Source of the DNA: Rhinopomastus cyanomelas | Lineage: Eukaryota > Chordata > Aves > Bucerotiformes > Rhinopomastidae | DNA: 64,000 nt | Direction of reading: 5' to 3' | NCBI GenBank assembly: GCA_013400115.1 | Contig: VXBP01008935.1 | Span: 124,001 to 188,000 of the forward strand | Translations under genes and position numbers: made by a program | Part shown: piece after piece, positions 1 through 11,710 of the stretch | Numbering within the stretch: position 1 is the first letter of the stretch | Layout of the letters: the number at the start of each line of letters is the position of its first letter | The notes under the pieces: generated by a model | Databases searched by the model: none | Told to the model about the DNA's origin: nothing | The model's input: only the letters and a program-made list of their open reading frames with translations

Positions 1-604
1 TATACTTCTGACTTGGAAAGCAGCCCTCAGCGCTCCACTGGAAGTGTTCTAAGTGACTTAGGTCTCCAAAAGGCCTCTGTACAAAGTATTACTGCTAAAG
101 GAATTTCATTGTTGAACTTGCTCATTCACATCCAAAGCCAATATTAAAATGAAATCTGACTATTTTCCCTTTAGATCACATGTCCTCTGATCATTTTCTG
201 CACTAATGTGCTTCAGAATACAATAACGGAAGGGGTATAAATTGTCATTGACCACATTAAAGTGAACCATGTGCATACTTGTTGGTTCCAGTCTTCATTA
301 CAAAGGAAATTGAATTGCAGAAGACAGCCATTTGAAGCTCTATAAACCTTTTCACCCCATAAGCTGCAAATAATATATTCAAATGTGTTCATCCTTTCTT
401 CATATGTTTATATGTATATAGAGATGTATGTATGCGTGCGTGCTACACGTACTGAGACATATGCATGCACACGTACAGAAAGATAGGCAGCAAGAGAAGG
501 AATTTCTCTTGCTGGGAGAGGCACTTACTTAGGCTTTTCCTTTATTTTTTTCCCCATGTTTTTAATACTTACTATTTTTCACTTTATTTTAGTCATATTC
601 TCAA

Positions 605-650
605 GAGTAGGGAGCGGAGGAAAAGGGAGGGGAGGAAGGAAATAAGTGAA
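605..650 (+). repeat. Purine-rich (G/A) low-complexity tract
   Basis: About 45 bases almost entirely of G and A, with several GGG and GGGG runs separated by A. Such tracts can form triplex DNA, and a four-run G-quadruplex is borderline because only three clear G-runs of three or more are seen. Probably simple sequence without a specific role. Confidence 0.5.
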
Positions 651-3041
651 AATATACACTTAGAGTCTTAATTAAGATTTATTTAATCCAGCTACAAACC
701 AGTATTTAGCATCCTGATGGGAGCAGATTGCTGTCACATTTTATGTAATTCCACATTATAAAATGAGAAAGCAGCACTGTATTAGACCTGAAATACTGCT
801 TGTGTACTGAGGCATTTGAGATTTCAGAGCATGGCAGGTTTGCCACAAACATCCTGGCAAAACTTGCCATTTGCAGAGGGGAGAGATAGGTTACCAAAGG
901 CAGCTTTCACTTGCCGTGTGGATCTGTTTGCAGCATGGGCTTGCAGGCTCATGGAATGCAATAAAATGTCAAATAGGACTTGCTGCTCTGGGACATGCTT
1001 TCAGAAAAGCCAGCCCATGGAAATGAGAGTCAAATGGTATTTTCTAAAGCACATAGGAGTCCATCTCCCACTGAAGTAGATGGCACTTAGCCCCTAAATT
1101 AACTCCAAAAGTATCTATATTCATCCATAAGAACCTAAATACACTTGAATATACAGTGCTCAATACCAAGGGAGAACCTTAACTGTGAGCAGTAATGCAT
1201 GACCCAAATCCCCTGCAATATTATAGCTACCACTATGCCAGGAAACCAGACAGAAACCAATGACAGATTTCAGCAGTGGCACAAAGCTTTCTAAAAGCAG
1301 TTGTCTTTCCTTGCATGGTTTTGGCTCATGACAGCTACTTTGGGGCAGATACAAAAGAGATTTCAGCCCATACAGGCATGAGCACTTGTGTGACTCAGGG
1401 ACACAGAATAGCCATGTCCATTCATATTTCTTAGCCTGGATTTATTAGAAGGGTCTTTGTAGGTTTAAACGAGGGATCTACAGACCTCTGACACCTTTCC
1501 TCCTCTCCTCTCACCCAAAGCAAGTCTTTGGCAGTGGGTGGGTTTTCAGACTAAATTGCAAACATTGCTGTTACCCTTTGTTTTTAAACACCAAGTCAAT
1601 GACCGATGCTACCACAGAAGGAAGAATTGTGGTGGTGAGAACAGGTGTAATATTTGGCCATTGGTTACACTGCCATCACGACCAAAGGAAAGAAGACACT
1701 TCCATGAGTATTCACTGGCTCCTTAGTGGAAGTACCCATTGAGCACTACTTCTGTAAAATTTACACCAAACCTCCTCCAATCAACCCATATAGGTTAAGC
1801 CGGCAACATCTGTAAACGTGAGGGAAAGATAATTGTTTACAATTCCATAAAATCAAGACACTCTTAGTTGTTCAGTTCTGAAGCCTTTCAGTGGAAAGAA
1901 CTCCATTACCACACTCTATGGGTTTTTTTTGCCAAGGAAAGAATTTGCCACTGGCTCTTCTGTCCTCACTGTATAGATGTGCCCTCCTCCTAAACCAGGC
2001 AGCCCTGATCTAAAGGTACATTAACTGGGAGGTCTAATACATTTTTAATACTTTTTTTTACAGGGCTCAGCAGAAATAACACCACCGAGGAATAAAATGA
2101 GAAACATAAAGATGCTGTTTGAAATGCCAAAGAGCTCTACGTTAGAAATATGAATATAAAGCCTGATCCAAAGTCTTTTGAATGTAATAGAAAGATGAAT
2201 GATGAACTCAGTGATTCTGGAATACGGCCTAAGAAGAGCAAAGCATAAGCATGTATTAAGCTCTTCTCAGCCCTCTGCATGTTTCTAACACATGAACCAC
2301 TTTCAACCAAGAGCACTCAGCTAACTGTTCTTGGGTTAGTGCCAGCTAGCACGTGGCCCTGAGAGAAGGTACCTGTTTGTGTTTGACCTTTGGGACAAGA
2401 AAGCATCTGGTCACAGACAAGTGTTTTGGGATGGAGGTGGCTTTGCAAGACTATATGAGGCAGCCAGCAAGAGTCTGAGGGCAGGTTTGCCAGGCTCTGT
2501 CCTGCAGGCACCAGGGGCATAGGAGGAACATCCTGCATGGAGGTCTCCAGGTTGCACGAAGCTGTCTTGCTGAATGACACAAGAACATTTTATGCTAAGT
2601 CAGTGTGTTCCTAGCACAGGCACAGTCACATTTACTGAAATGTGAATTAACCCGAGTATCAAACCTCATGTAGAGAGAGCCCTTGTTCTGAAGGAAACCC
2701 TCCATAAAGCAGGAATGCAATTAAAAGGTGAAATACTGAACTATTTTCATTTACAGGGAGCAACACAATAATCCTATAGCTGGTAACGTATTACCAGACT
2801 CTTTATCTTCTCTAACCATGTCTGTGATCACATGTGAAGTATTTAGAAATTGCTTTTACTTTTCTAGGCTGTGGTCTCTAAAATACCCATCCAGGTCCTT
2901 TGGTAGTATATGCAGGCTTATTAGAATAATGTAAACAGCAAGAACAGAAAGTAGCTTTATGATCTTTCAACAGGTGTTTTAAAAAACCCAGTGACAATTC
3001 CTAGTCTCTGTGTTTGCTATTTCCTCTTTCCTACCTCTTCT

Positions 3042-3100
3042 AAAAAACCACAACCCACACCCCAACAAAAAAACCCCAAATTGAAACAAACAGCAACAAA
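3042..3100 (+). repeat. A/C-rich simple sequence
   Basis: Run of A-rich words separated by single or paired C (AAAAAACC, AACAAAAAAACCCC, GAAACAAACAGCAACAAAC). It looks like degenerate A-rich simple sequence. No CR1 or SINE body lies next to it, so it is not clearly a retroposon tail. Confidence 0.45.
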
Positions 3101-4359
3101 CTTTTTCCAAACTACAATTACTTTCAGTATGATCCTATGAACAGTTCCTATGCTGGCAGTTATTCCTTTGTTCAGGTATTTTCCCCTTTTTATGGCTGCT
3201 CACATCAACATCCCACATTCGTATTTTGCTGTTACAGTGACTGACTTCCCTTTCATTTCAGTTGACCAGGAGGAAAAAAAACCAAAGGAAAATATTGATC
3301 TGTTTTGCTCTTTCTTACTTTTTGGTTTTTGAAAAGTGTTTTTGACAACAACAACATTTTTGTACTGCCTGACATATCCCATGAGAAGCAAACCTACTTA
3401 GGAAAGCCTTTATCCTCTAAGGATTTACCAGTCTCAGACATCTGCTTTCTGTGAATGACAAGAGCTTAAGAAGGTAGAGAAACGGAGTCACAGGAGAGAT
3501 GCCTGTACCCCAGGGAAGGAGGGATGCGAACGTCCTTTTTGTATTGCTTTACAAAAAGCCTCACAAAACCCAGCACATTTATGATTCCTGGGTACATTGA
3601 GGTCTATAATCCTAAACGTGTGCTCGCTCTAATGTTTGAGGACTGCCTGAAGGGTGGCTCACACTTATACAGAATACCCAGTTTATCCTTCCTTATGCAA
3701 GTCACCTCTAATAGTTTGCACCACAGCCCTTTATTTCCGCATCATTTTGATATCTGCCACGATCCTTTGGGCTGGGTACAGAGACCCTCTAGATATCTGC
3801 AAATGGATCTGCATCTGGTAACTGCAGTTCAGAAAATCTGAAACACAGAAGCATTAAATCTGTTACTAAATGTTTCATTTTTTTTTAAAACTTATACTTT
3901 TCATCTTTAGTTTTAATAAACTGATTCTCATGGTGTTAAATAATCATTCACAGCCAACTGTTCCCCAACTTTTCAGTGCTACTGAAAATATTGAAGAAAA
4001 ATATAACTTCCTATCAGCCTCTGTTAAAGAAGGTCTAAAACATACATACAACTTAATCTGCAGTTAACCACAGGTCCCGTGTGTTAGGTGCTTTAAAGTG
4101 CACTTTTAAAGAATATAAGAGCACCCCTTTCCTGTAGTGATGGGTGTTTACAAAATGCATGTATTTTACCTGCATTCTTCCCCCTAACAATTTGGTAGAA
4201 ATTCTCACGGCTGTTTCAATGCTCTTGCTTTATAATCACCAGTAATGAGGCAATGAGATTCCCACTGCATTCCCTCAAGCTGTAATACATAAGGAAGCAG
4301 TTTTCCATCTTCTTTTTCTTTAACTTACATTTCAAGCACAAAACTTGAGAAGATTTTCC

Positions 4360-4470
4360 ACAGAATTATAATAGAGTTATTGAGGTTGGAAAAGACCTCT
4401 AAGATCATCCACTCCAGCTTATGACCTAACGTCACCACATCAGCTACACCATGGCACTAAGTGGCACATT
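4360..4470 (-). mobile_element. CR1 LINE 3'-end fragment (old copy)
   Basis: Read on the minus strand this is a CR1 tail. On the plus strand it shows the reversed terminal words (CAGAATTATAATAGAGTTAT), then GAGGTTGGAAAAGACCTCTAAGATCATC, then a degenerate form of the 'accatgtccctaagtgccac' block (ACCATGGCACTAAGTGGCAC). The octamers are heavily mutated. The fragment is 5'-truncated to about 110 bp and resembles the subfamily with the 'AAAGACC' and 'CTAAGTG' blocks rather than the commoner 'CACAGCAGGATCACC' type. Confidence 0.85.
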
Positions 4471-6313
4471 CAGTGGCATTTATGTGCAGAAAAAGGAAGA
4501 ACCTATTGTTCTATACAGCTGAGAGTCTGTTCATTCCTCACCTACCAATGAAATGAAATTATACCTGCAGGTGGTTTGAGATTTTCTTCTTTGTACCCAG
4601 ACGTAACGTATTAGGTAGGTATTAAATGGTTTGTAATACGGAGGAAATCTTTTATGTGTGACAAGGGAGGTTTAACCTTGTAATATTTTATTTAAATATT
4701 TCAATGCCACATTTAAGGCCATGGAAAATTCAAAGGTCTTGTACTTCTACTCGTGAACTATAGTATTTTGCAAGTAGCTACACGGAAATTAATAGTAATG
4801 TTAAAGGTGTACATCTATTTTCAATGCCAGAGTTGTAAAATTAGACTTAAAAGAAGTCTGCCATGGTACCCTGAATTAGTTGAGAGATTTAACATGTTTG
4901 CTCACACTCTGTTCTCAGGGTTGAAGAGCATGGTTCTGTTCAACATCAGAAAAAGCACCACATGTGATCCTGAGTGATATAAAGCACCTAAAAGTCCAGA
5001 AAAGAGTGTATTTTTTGAAAATGTAAAGATATTTTTACATTTACAATTTTTGGTTCAGCGTTTATGACAGCAGCGTAATAAATGTGACTTAATAAAGACC
5101 TCAGTATAAAGCTTCTCCCCTCCAGGGGATCCAGCTGTAGCAAAGATGGACAAACACCAAACAGGGCTTTTTAAATTTAAAGTCATACCTCCAAATACCA
5201 AAAGTGTAGCCAAATCCTCCAAATGTCTTTGGATGTGTAGCAGTAATTACTCATGTGCTTGTGCATTAAGAGTTATCAGACCTTTTTCATTAGGCTACAG
5301 AACTGTTTTCAGTACAATTTAAATGGCCCAAGATTTAATTGAATGGAAGGAGGTCATTACAATATCAGCAGACTCAAGACAGAGGTCTTAAATTAACATT
5401 CAAATGCAGCTTCTGCACATAGCACTCAGATAATTTGTCCCTTTCTCCAGCCCAGAGGACTTCAGTTTTCATCACATTCCACAAAACACTGATACCTTGC
5501 TGTAGAGTACTGACCATAGATGGTCAGATACATTCTTCACCACGCTCCATCCCACTGCCACTTTTCCTTTTTGGATGTTCCAGTTGTATCACAGAAGACT
5601 CTGGGCAAGCTTATGGCTTTGTTCACACAAATCCCATTTTAAGCTTAGTATTGTAAAATGAGATTGAAGACAATGCATGCAATGGAGAAGAATTACTAAA
5701 GCTGCAAGAGCTGACATTCTTTTCACAGGTCCTTAAATGGTTTGGAAACAAACCCAACCTACTCATAGATATCTTAAAGATTTTGTGTTGGAATAACCCC
5801 AACATTTACAGGTGTTATGCTGAAAAATTACTTTATATAAACATTTATAAAACATTGAAAAGCCAGGTTACTTCTTCCTGTTCTTTCTCAGGAGCTTTGT
5901 GACATGCCAGCTGTAGGCAGTTTGCCACTAAATGGCTCTGATGAATAGTACATGAAACTGTAAAATGAACAAAATTATGTGACAGCTACATGGAAGATGG
6001 CATGTACGTGGAGGGAAGTCAGTGATGGATGTTCATTCCCCATGTTCTTCGTGTTCATTCCCCATGAAAATAAGATGTTAGGAACAGAAATGAGCTCACA
6101 CCTCATTTACTGTCTTTTCTGGGAAACACTTCCATAAAACAGATTTTTTTTGAATACATGGAAAGTCTGTGTTCTGGAAAACATGAAAGATATCATGCTG
6201 GAGAATCTTAGTTATGTCTGATCATTAGACAGAATGTAGGTGGGTTTTGATAACTCTTTTTACAGATTGACAGTGTTTATTAAAACAAATATTAAATACT
6301 AATAAAATGTTTG
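4471..6313. other. Unique non-coding sequence with a 15-bp direct repeat
   Basis: No gene or transposon recognised. The 15-mer TGTTCATTCCCCATG occurs twice, at 6030-6044 and 6052-6066, a small perfect tandem duplication with a 22-bp period. ORFs are short and featureless. Confidence 0.55.
6030..6066 (+). repeat. 15-bp direct repeat, 22-bp period
   Basis: TGTTCATTCCCCATG is present in two identical copies separated by TTCTTCG. It is most likely a replication-slippage duplication; the perfect identity suggests it is recent or short-lived. Confidence 0.8.
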
Positions 6314-6364
6314 CTAGATGATCTTTCAGGGACCCTTTCAATCCCTAATAATTCTATGATTCAA
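6314..6364 (+). mobile_element. CR1 3'-terminal stub
   Basis: Only the last 50 bp of a CR1 remain: CTAGATGATCTTTCAGGGACC, then CTTTCAATCCCTAATAATTC and one terminal octamer before AT-rich sequence. Severe 5' truncation is normal for this family, whose reverse transcription starts at the 3' end. The sequence is close enough to the 'GATCTTTC' subfamily to assign it there. Confidence 0.85.
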
Positions 6365-8447
6365 TAAATATTTAATAAAATAGTTAGTAAAATACTCAAA
6401 TTTTAACAAGTTTTAAAAAACCAACCTGTTTAAATTCAATGATAAAACACCTAAAATGTCATCCTTCCCACTGAAAGGTTAGAGTCTACCATGCAATTAA
6501 GGTTTACTACAGAAATAGCTGATCATTCCTGATAACCTGAAACATCATTGTCAACAGAATCAGAGAAACTTTTATATCTGATTTGGATTTGAAGGTCTTT
6601 GTTTTCCCCGTTTAGTCGATCTGTTTTTAGCAGCTAAAAAATCTGTAGATGTTTAGAAAATTTACAAAAGCTCAGTGAGATTGTTTTAGTCTCTCCAAGA
6701 TTAACTTCCTCACAATTAAGTTCTGGAAAATTTTTTAACATTATTTTCTTAGTAGCAGAATGTCCCACACATTTAAGAAAGGAGGAATTGTTATGATTTT
6801 CTTTCACCACAGTTTTCATAGTTCAATAAAAGTAGTTCTTCTTTCATACCTTCTTTTCTCAGGTAGCAGCTCATAAACATGATACTTACCTGTACAATGT
6901 AATTTGGTGAACTATTAAACCCCTTGAATCTATTCTGTAATTATATTGCTAGTAAAAACACTGTCTCTTAGTTCCAGAAGACCAGGTGGACTCCCGGGTC
7001 TTTCTGTTTTCACTCTCATTGCATCCATTTGTCATATAACGGCAGCCACTGCAGTGTGAAGTCATTGAGTGTCTTGTTAATGTTAGAAGTGGGTTTTCAT
7101 ACACACAAACCACAAATCTGGAGAGTGTCTAACTTGTTGATTCATTGGCGTGACTGTCTTAAAACTCTTTGTATTTGCTGTTGTACAGATTTCTGCTGAC
7201 CCGAGTGTGGGCCTCCTAAAGAAAAACATCCCACAGAGCACAGCAGAGTGTATTGGTATTCACTGTGTTCCTCTGTCTTCTTTAGGCAGTTCAATCTCTG
7301 TCTGACAGACAGCTGCAGCATGACTCCCATTCAAAGGAAATGTGGGGTGACTGGAGACCAGCATCTTTTCCAGTAGTTGAAAAGGCTGCAGTCTGAATTT
7401 AGCCTCCAATAAACCAATTCCTATTCAGTGTAATTTCATTTCCACTGTTGAAATCAAGAGCAGAATTATGCCCAGATTGTCTAGTAAAGAACAGGGTGTA
7501 ATGAAGGCAGGATTTACTTTTACAAATCCTCTTAGGGTATGGTTTCAGGCAAGATAAGAAAAATAATTTAATTTCATGAACCGTTCAGTAGTTGTAAAAT
7601 GCCACACTATGAAACAGAAAGGAGACTTTTGGAGACAGGCTTCCTTGGGATACTAAACTGCCACGGTGCAGCAGAGCATCTCCCTGGTGCCCCACATCAA
7701 GACACATCTCAGACAAGCGCTGCAGCTACTGTGCTATTTTGAAATGACACACGCTTTTCTATCGACAAAAATGCCATCTTCACGTGGGAAATTTGTCAGT
7801 TTTCCTCTGTCACAAACAAATACTACTTTTTTCTCAAAAACAGGAAAGATTTTTTTCCATCTTTATTCAGCATCTAAACCTGTAAATTGCCCATAAACTA
7901 TCATTTTGGTTGTTTCCTAACATATGTCTTTTGAAATACGTATTTAAATCACTAAAACAAACTTCACTTCCATTTCAAGGCTGCTTCTTATTCTGGACCT
8001 ACTCAATTAATTGAATGCTTTAAGGTATTTTAAATGTCATTTAAAATTAGACAAAAGACAATGAATATAATCCCCAACTGTCTCATTTAAAAACAATTGG
8101 TGCTCATATAATGAGCATAAATCAGTCTAATAGAGCAATTTGACATCAATTATGACACCATTGTTTTTGAGCTCATTACTGATTTTATGAATAAAACAGT
8201 AACCTTTCATCACTGTACCATGTACAGATGACTATGCTGCATTGTGCCGTGACATGAAATGGGTGTCATCTTGCAGTCTCGAGTCTGCACAACTAGTCCC
8301 CTATTTTATTTAAGTATTTGACAGCCTTGTGCTAAGTGAAATGCAAAGTAACTCCATGGCAAGTGCCTGTCATTTCTCTAAACTGACAGGGAATAAAAAA
8401 TGGTTACCTATCCCTCTACATTAAATCAACTTTGTCCCTAATTAAAA
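6365..8447. other. Unique non-coding sequence
   Basis: No gene or repeat recognised. The right part, about 8000-8280, has an AT-rich composition with homeodomain-like words and is listed separately as a possible regulatory element. Confidence 0.5.
8000..8280. promoter_or_regulatory. Candidate conserved non-coding element (unproven)
   Basis: The block holds a perfect 12-bp palindrome TCAATTAATTGA (8003-8014), which fits paired homeodomain sites, then ATTTAAAATTAGA, GACATCAATTATGAC, an ACCATTGTTT word like a SOX site and several ATTA cores, with no simple repeat or CR1 in it. Such density is typical of developmental enhancers in vertebrate gene deserts. Composition alone is weak evidence in AT-rich DNA, and I cannot see conservation. 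Confidence 0.2.
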
Positions 8448-8487
8448 GAATTATAGAATTATTTAGGTTAGGAAACACCTTTAAGAT
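8448..8487 (-). mobile_element. CR1 3'-terminal stub, tandem to the next copy
   Basis: A 40-bp reversed CR1 tail: AGAATTATAGAATTATTTAGG, then TTAGGAAACACCTTTAAGATCAT. It is directly followed by the reversed octamer start of a second, better-preserved CR1 tail in the same orientation. The two stubs differ in sequence (CACCTTTAAGATC against GACCTCAAAAGATC), so this is not a simple duplication. Confidence 0.75.
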
Positions 8488-8657
8488 CATAGAATCATTA
8501 GGGCTTGGAAGGGACCTCAAAAGATCATCTAGTCCAATCCCCCTGCCACAGCAGGATCACCTAGACCAAGTCGCACGGGAACACATCCAGGTGGGTTTTA
8601 AATGTCTCCAGAGAAGGAGGCTCCACAATCCCCTTGGACAGCCTGTTCTGATCATTG
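8488..8657 (-). mobile_element. CR1 LINE 3'-end fragment
   Basis: A clear CR1 tail on the minus strand. The plus strand reads CATAGAATCATTAGGG, GGAAGGGACCTCAAAAGATC, CCCCCTGCCACAGCAGG, the GGAACACATCCAGGTGGG block, and GGAGGCTCCACAATCCCC near the end of ORF2. It is cut at about 8657 where a plus-strand CR1 begins. It belongs to the commonest subfamily of this window (CCCCCTG-CCACAGCAGG). Confidence 0.92.
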
Positions 8658-8975
8658 GATCTAGAGCACAGGTCTAAAGAAGAATATCAGAAGAAACTCT
8701 GATTGTTTAGTCTGGTGAAAACAACATTCCAGGAGACCTTATCACCCCTTACATCTCCTCAAAGGAGAGTGTAGTGATGTGGGCATAAGTCCGTTCTCTT
8801 AAGTAACAAGTGACAGGACGAGACAGAATGACCTCAGATTGAGCAGGAAAGGTTTTAGTTTTTCCTTCAGTGAAATGCTAGAGACGAGGGTCTCAGGGAA
8901 CTGGTGGAGTCACCATACCTGGAAGTGTAGGTGCAGTGTGTAGTGACATGGTTTTGTGGTGGACTAAGAAACTTA
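8658..8975 (+). mobile_element. CR1 LINE 3' fragment, divergent subfamily
   Basis: Plus-strand CR1 covering the ORF2 C-terminal region and part of the 3' UTR. Visible blocks are CTAGAGCACAGGTCT, GATTGTTTAGTCTGG, GGAGACCTTATCACCCC, AAGTAACAAGTGACAGGACG, a degraded 'ttcttcac' region, then GGTGGAGTCACCATACCTGG and GACATGGTTTTGTGGTGGAC. It belongs to a different subfamily from the copy it abuts (ends in the 'gacatggtttagtggtgaac' type). The reading frame is broken repeatedly. The terminal octamers are missing, so the 3' end is lost or unrecognisable after about 8975. Confidence 0.85.
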
Positions 8976-11627
8976 GCCCTTTTCCTAACACTGTTGTGCT
9001 AAAGAATGAACGTACAACTACTGCATTGACAGCTCTTCCCAAAGATGTAGGTGCAGTAGAGAAAGTGATGCAGGACCAGTTCAGTGTCACAACATAGACC
9101 AGAAAGCCTGGCTCCTAGACTGGTACCTCACCAATCTTCATATCCTCCCAATTATGTGTGAGATAAATGTCAGTAACAATCCAGTATTTTATTTCAAACC
9201 TCTTTTCTTTCTTGTTCTCACTAAATTATGTTTTGACCATCTGTGTAAAAGTTCTCCTTTGAAAACAGCTATTCTGATAAACAGTGAATTATTGAAACAA
9301 TCAAAATATAGGTTCATGCTGCCCCTGGGAAAAGGAAGGTCAATGACACAGGTGTGATGGTGCATTGCTGAAGCAGACTAAGAGACAGGGAGGTTAGAGA
9401 TGAGGACAGAAAGAATGATAATCCAATAACCTACCTGCCAGTAAAGGAGAGTAGCCTGTAGCACAAGGCTCCAGCGAATCCTCCCATTCTTGAGATGTAG
9501 TGACCCTGGTGTATTCTTCACCTCATCTTCATCTACTCAGCATGTAACCTTATTGCTGCTGAAACTAGCAGCTTAAACTTCCTTCCTTCCTTTGAGAAAT
9601 GTTGCTTCATATCTACTAAACACTAACAAATACCTCCAGCCTATGCTATCCCACAGGTTGGGACAACACCTATTGACACAGACCGGAATCGTGCCAGGCG
9701 GCATGGAAATCATAAAAGAGTATGAGCCATCATGGATGATTTTGAAGCCTACTTACTGGCCTTGATTGTCTAGCTAGTGTGAATGCAGGGACTGTTAAAA
9801 GTCTTTGATGATCCAGAACACAAACACAAGAAGTCACTCCTGAGCACTGGACCATAAATCACTAATGAGCTGAAGGCTTCTGTCTGGCCCAGTTTCAAAG
9901 ACTGACAGATGGCAATAAAAACCAAAGTTGTTTATAAAAATGTCAGAGAGAAATGAAAGTGCCAAGCAAAAGGAATGTGGGCTGGAGACCCCCAGACCAA
10001 CACATCCATGGTGGCATGCTGCTGGCCTAAGAAAAGCCCAGGCTTTCAACATCACCTTCATGTGGTGGTGACAGCACCACTAAAAGAAAGCTCTTTTCTA
10101 CGTCTCTTTGGACTCTCAGGCGACAGTGGTGCCAATGACAGGAAACCAGCTGTGTGTTTGTCCCAACTATGTTTTAAGGCAGACAGACAGAGCCAGATCC
10201 TGAAACAACGTGTTGTTGCCGCACATCTGCTGGGGATTGTGCCACACTAACTCTGTACTGCATCTGCACGGTCCGCTCAGAATTTCTCTACACACTAGTC
10301 TAAATCAAAAGGAACAGAAATCCTATAACAGAGGGATTTTGCACTCATAAGATTCAGGACTTAAATCATGGCAGCAAGAAGCGTGCTGCCTCTCTTTATT
10401 TGTCTTCTAAGAGTTGTTTGCCTGCACTGAATCTGAGTCCCAGATCCTATCAAATTTGTCCAACAAGAAAGTGATGGATTGAGTGTCTTCTAAGAAAGGC
10501 TAATCCTCACTGAGGCCAGGAGGTGCAGGTCAGCTTCTGGGAATTATTTCTTTCCAGAACCTCGATTTACCACGATTTTATTACACTATTCCTGCACTTC
10601 ACATATGAACATGCACTCGCCACCACACTGGTACTTTTCTTGGTGGTGGACTTATCTTCCTACTGCCCTTTTATTCTGAAAGATAGTAATTTATTACTTG
10701 CTGTGCAGCACTTTTTCACCATTTTCAATGCCAGACATGATATTATCCTCCTGGCCCGGTGAGTCTCAATTGCCGGGTGTTTGCCAAAGTACTATGATAC
10801 TGAATATCAGTGGTGAGGCTATTGTGATCAAAAGAAGGTCAGAACTAGGAGACTTGTACTTACACTCTATAAAGGGAAGCAATTGCTAAAAAAATACCTT
10901 TAACAAGAGATGATGTAGACCCAAACTGCTTTCAGGCTTCAAGCAAGGTTAGAAATCTTGAAATTTCTGCCTAGTTTGGCTATGAGACAATAAGAAAATA
11001 GATATGACAAGTGGAGGAAGAGCTGTGTGAACTGGATTACCTGAGTGATGGGGTATGATAAAAGATGATCCCTTGACAGCAATGTGCACAGTTTAGCATA
11101 AGCCCGTTGTCCCATCTCTTCACTTTCAAGCCACTAGTCTCAGAATTGGACTGAGTACTGATGAAAACAGGTGCTAAGCCACTTCTCACATAATTTATAA
11201 TAATAAGCAAATTCCCACATAATATCTGAAGATTTCTTTTCAGAAGAATGGGACTAATCTCTGCTCCAGGCCTATCCTGACTGTACCACCATGTACTGCC
11301 CACAAAAATACATCTCTCTGTGTTTTTTCCACAGGAATTTTTACATGTATTTGCAAACTGTTCAAGGACAGAAGGTTAAGCCATCACAACTACCAATTGA
11401 CCTCTTGATCAAAGGTGTCAGCATGTCAGCATCACATGTTAGAAACAAGAGATACATACTAGAGGTAGTCTCATCATATTTTGGGGTATATGTCTGATGT
11501 ATAAAACAGTGGTTTTCTGCTTTGCAAGGCTATGGGGGAATAAACGTTTCCTACAGGTCTAGAAAGGATCTCAGTTGAGCATCAGGTTCATTTCTCTTGT
11601 TTTATATTAAAAAATAATAAAGAATTA
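8976..11627. other. Unique non-coding sequence
   Basis: No gene or repeat recognised in this 2.6-kb stretch. Overlapping short ORFs around 9834-10250 on both strands and at 10523-10889 lack motifs and are probably chance. Confidence 0.5.
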
Positions 11628-11710
11628 CGCCTTACTCAAGTCAAGATAGACCACACCCACTGCTCTGCCATCATCTATCCACCTGGTTATGCCCTCATAA
11701 AAGACTGGTC
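11628..11710 (-). mobile_element. CR1 ORF2 reverse-transcriptase scrap (motif A region)
   Basis: Read on the minus strand, about 23 codons remain open and give WIDDGRAVGVVYLDLS. This matches the CR1 reverse transcriptase around motif A, where the catalytic aspartate sits in the 'YLDxSKAFD' box. The Asp codon is at 11640-11642 and its frame is intact locally. The match begins after ACGCCTTACTCAAGTCAAG and fades after CATAAAAGACTGGTC. There is no 3' tail next to it, so this is an internal remnant left by deletion or decay of a longer insertion. Confidence 0.75.

Larger units (their letters stand above)
1..4359. other. Unique AT-rich non-coding sequence
   Basis: No repeat family or gene recognised. 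ORFs here are short (105 codons at most, 3524-3841), carry no motif and lie on both strands, as expected by chance. Simple-sequence patches are an alternating purine/pyrimidine-rich tract near 425-478, a purine-only-like tract at about 605-650 and an A/C-rich patch at 3042-3100. The stretch at 2317-2580 is richer in G+C than its surroundings but shows no coding signal that I recognise. Confidence 0.6.

Noticed and set aside
605..650. G-quadruplex
   Set aside because: Only three clear runs of three or more G are present within loop distance, so the standard four-run pattern is not met.
3524..3841. 105-codon forward ORF
   Set aside because: No recognisable motif; length within chance.
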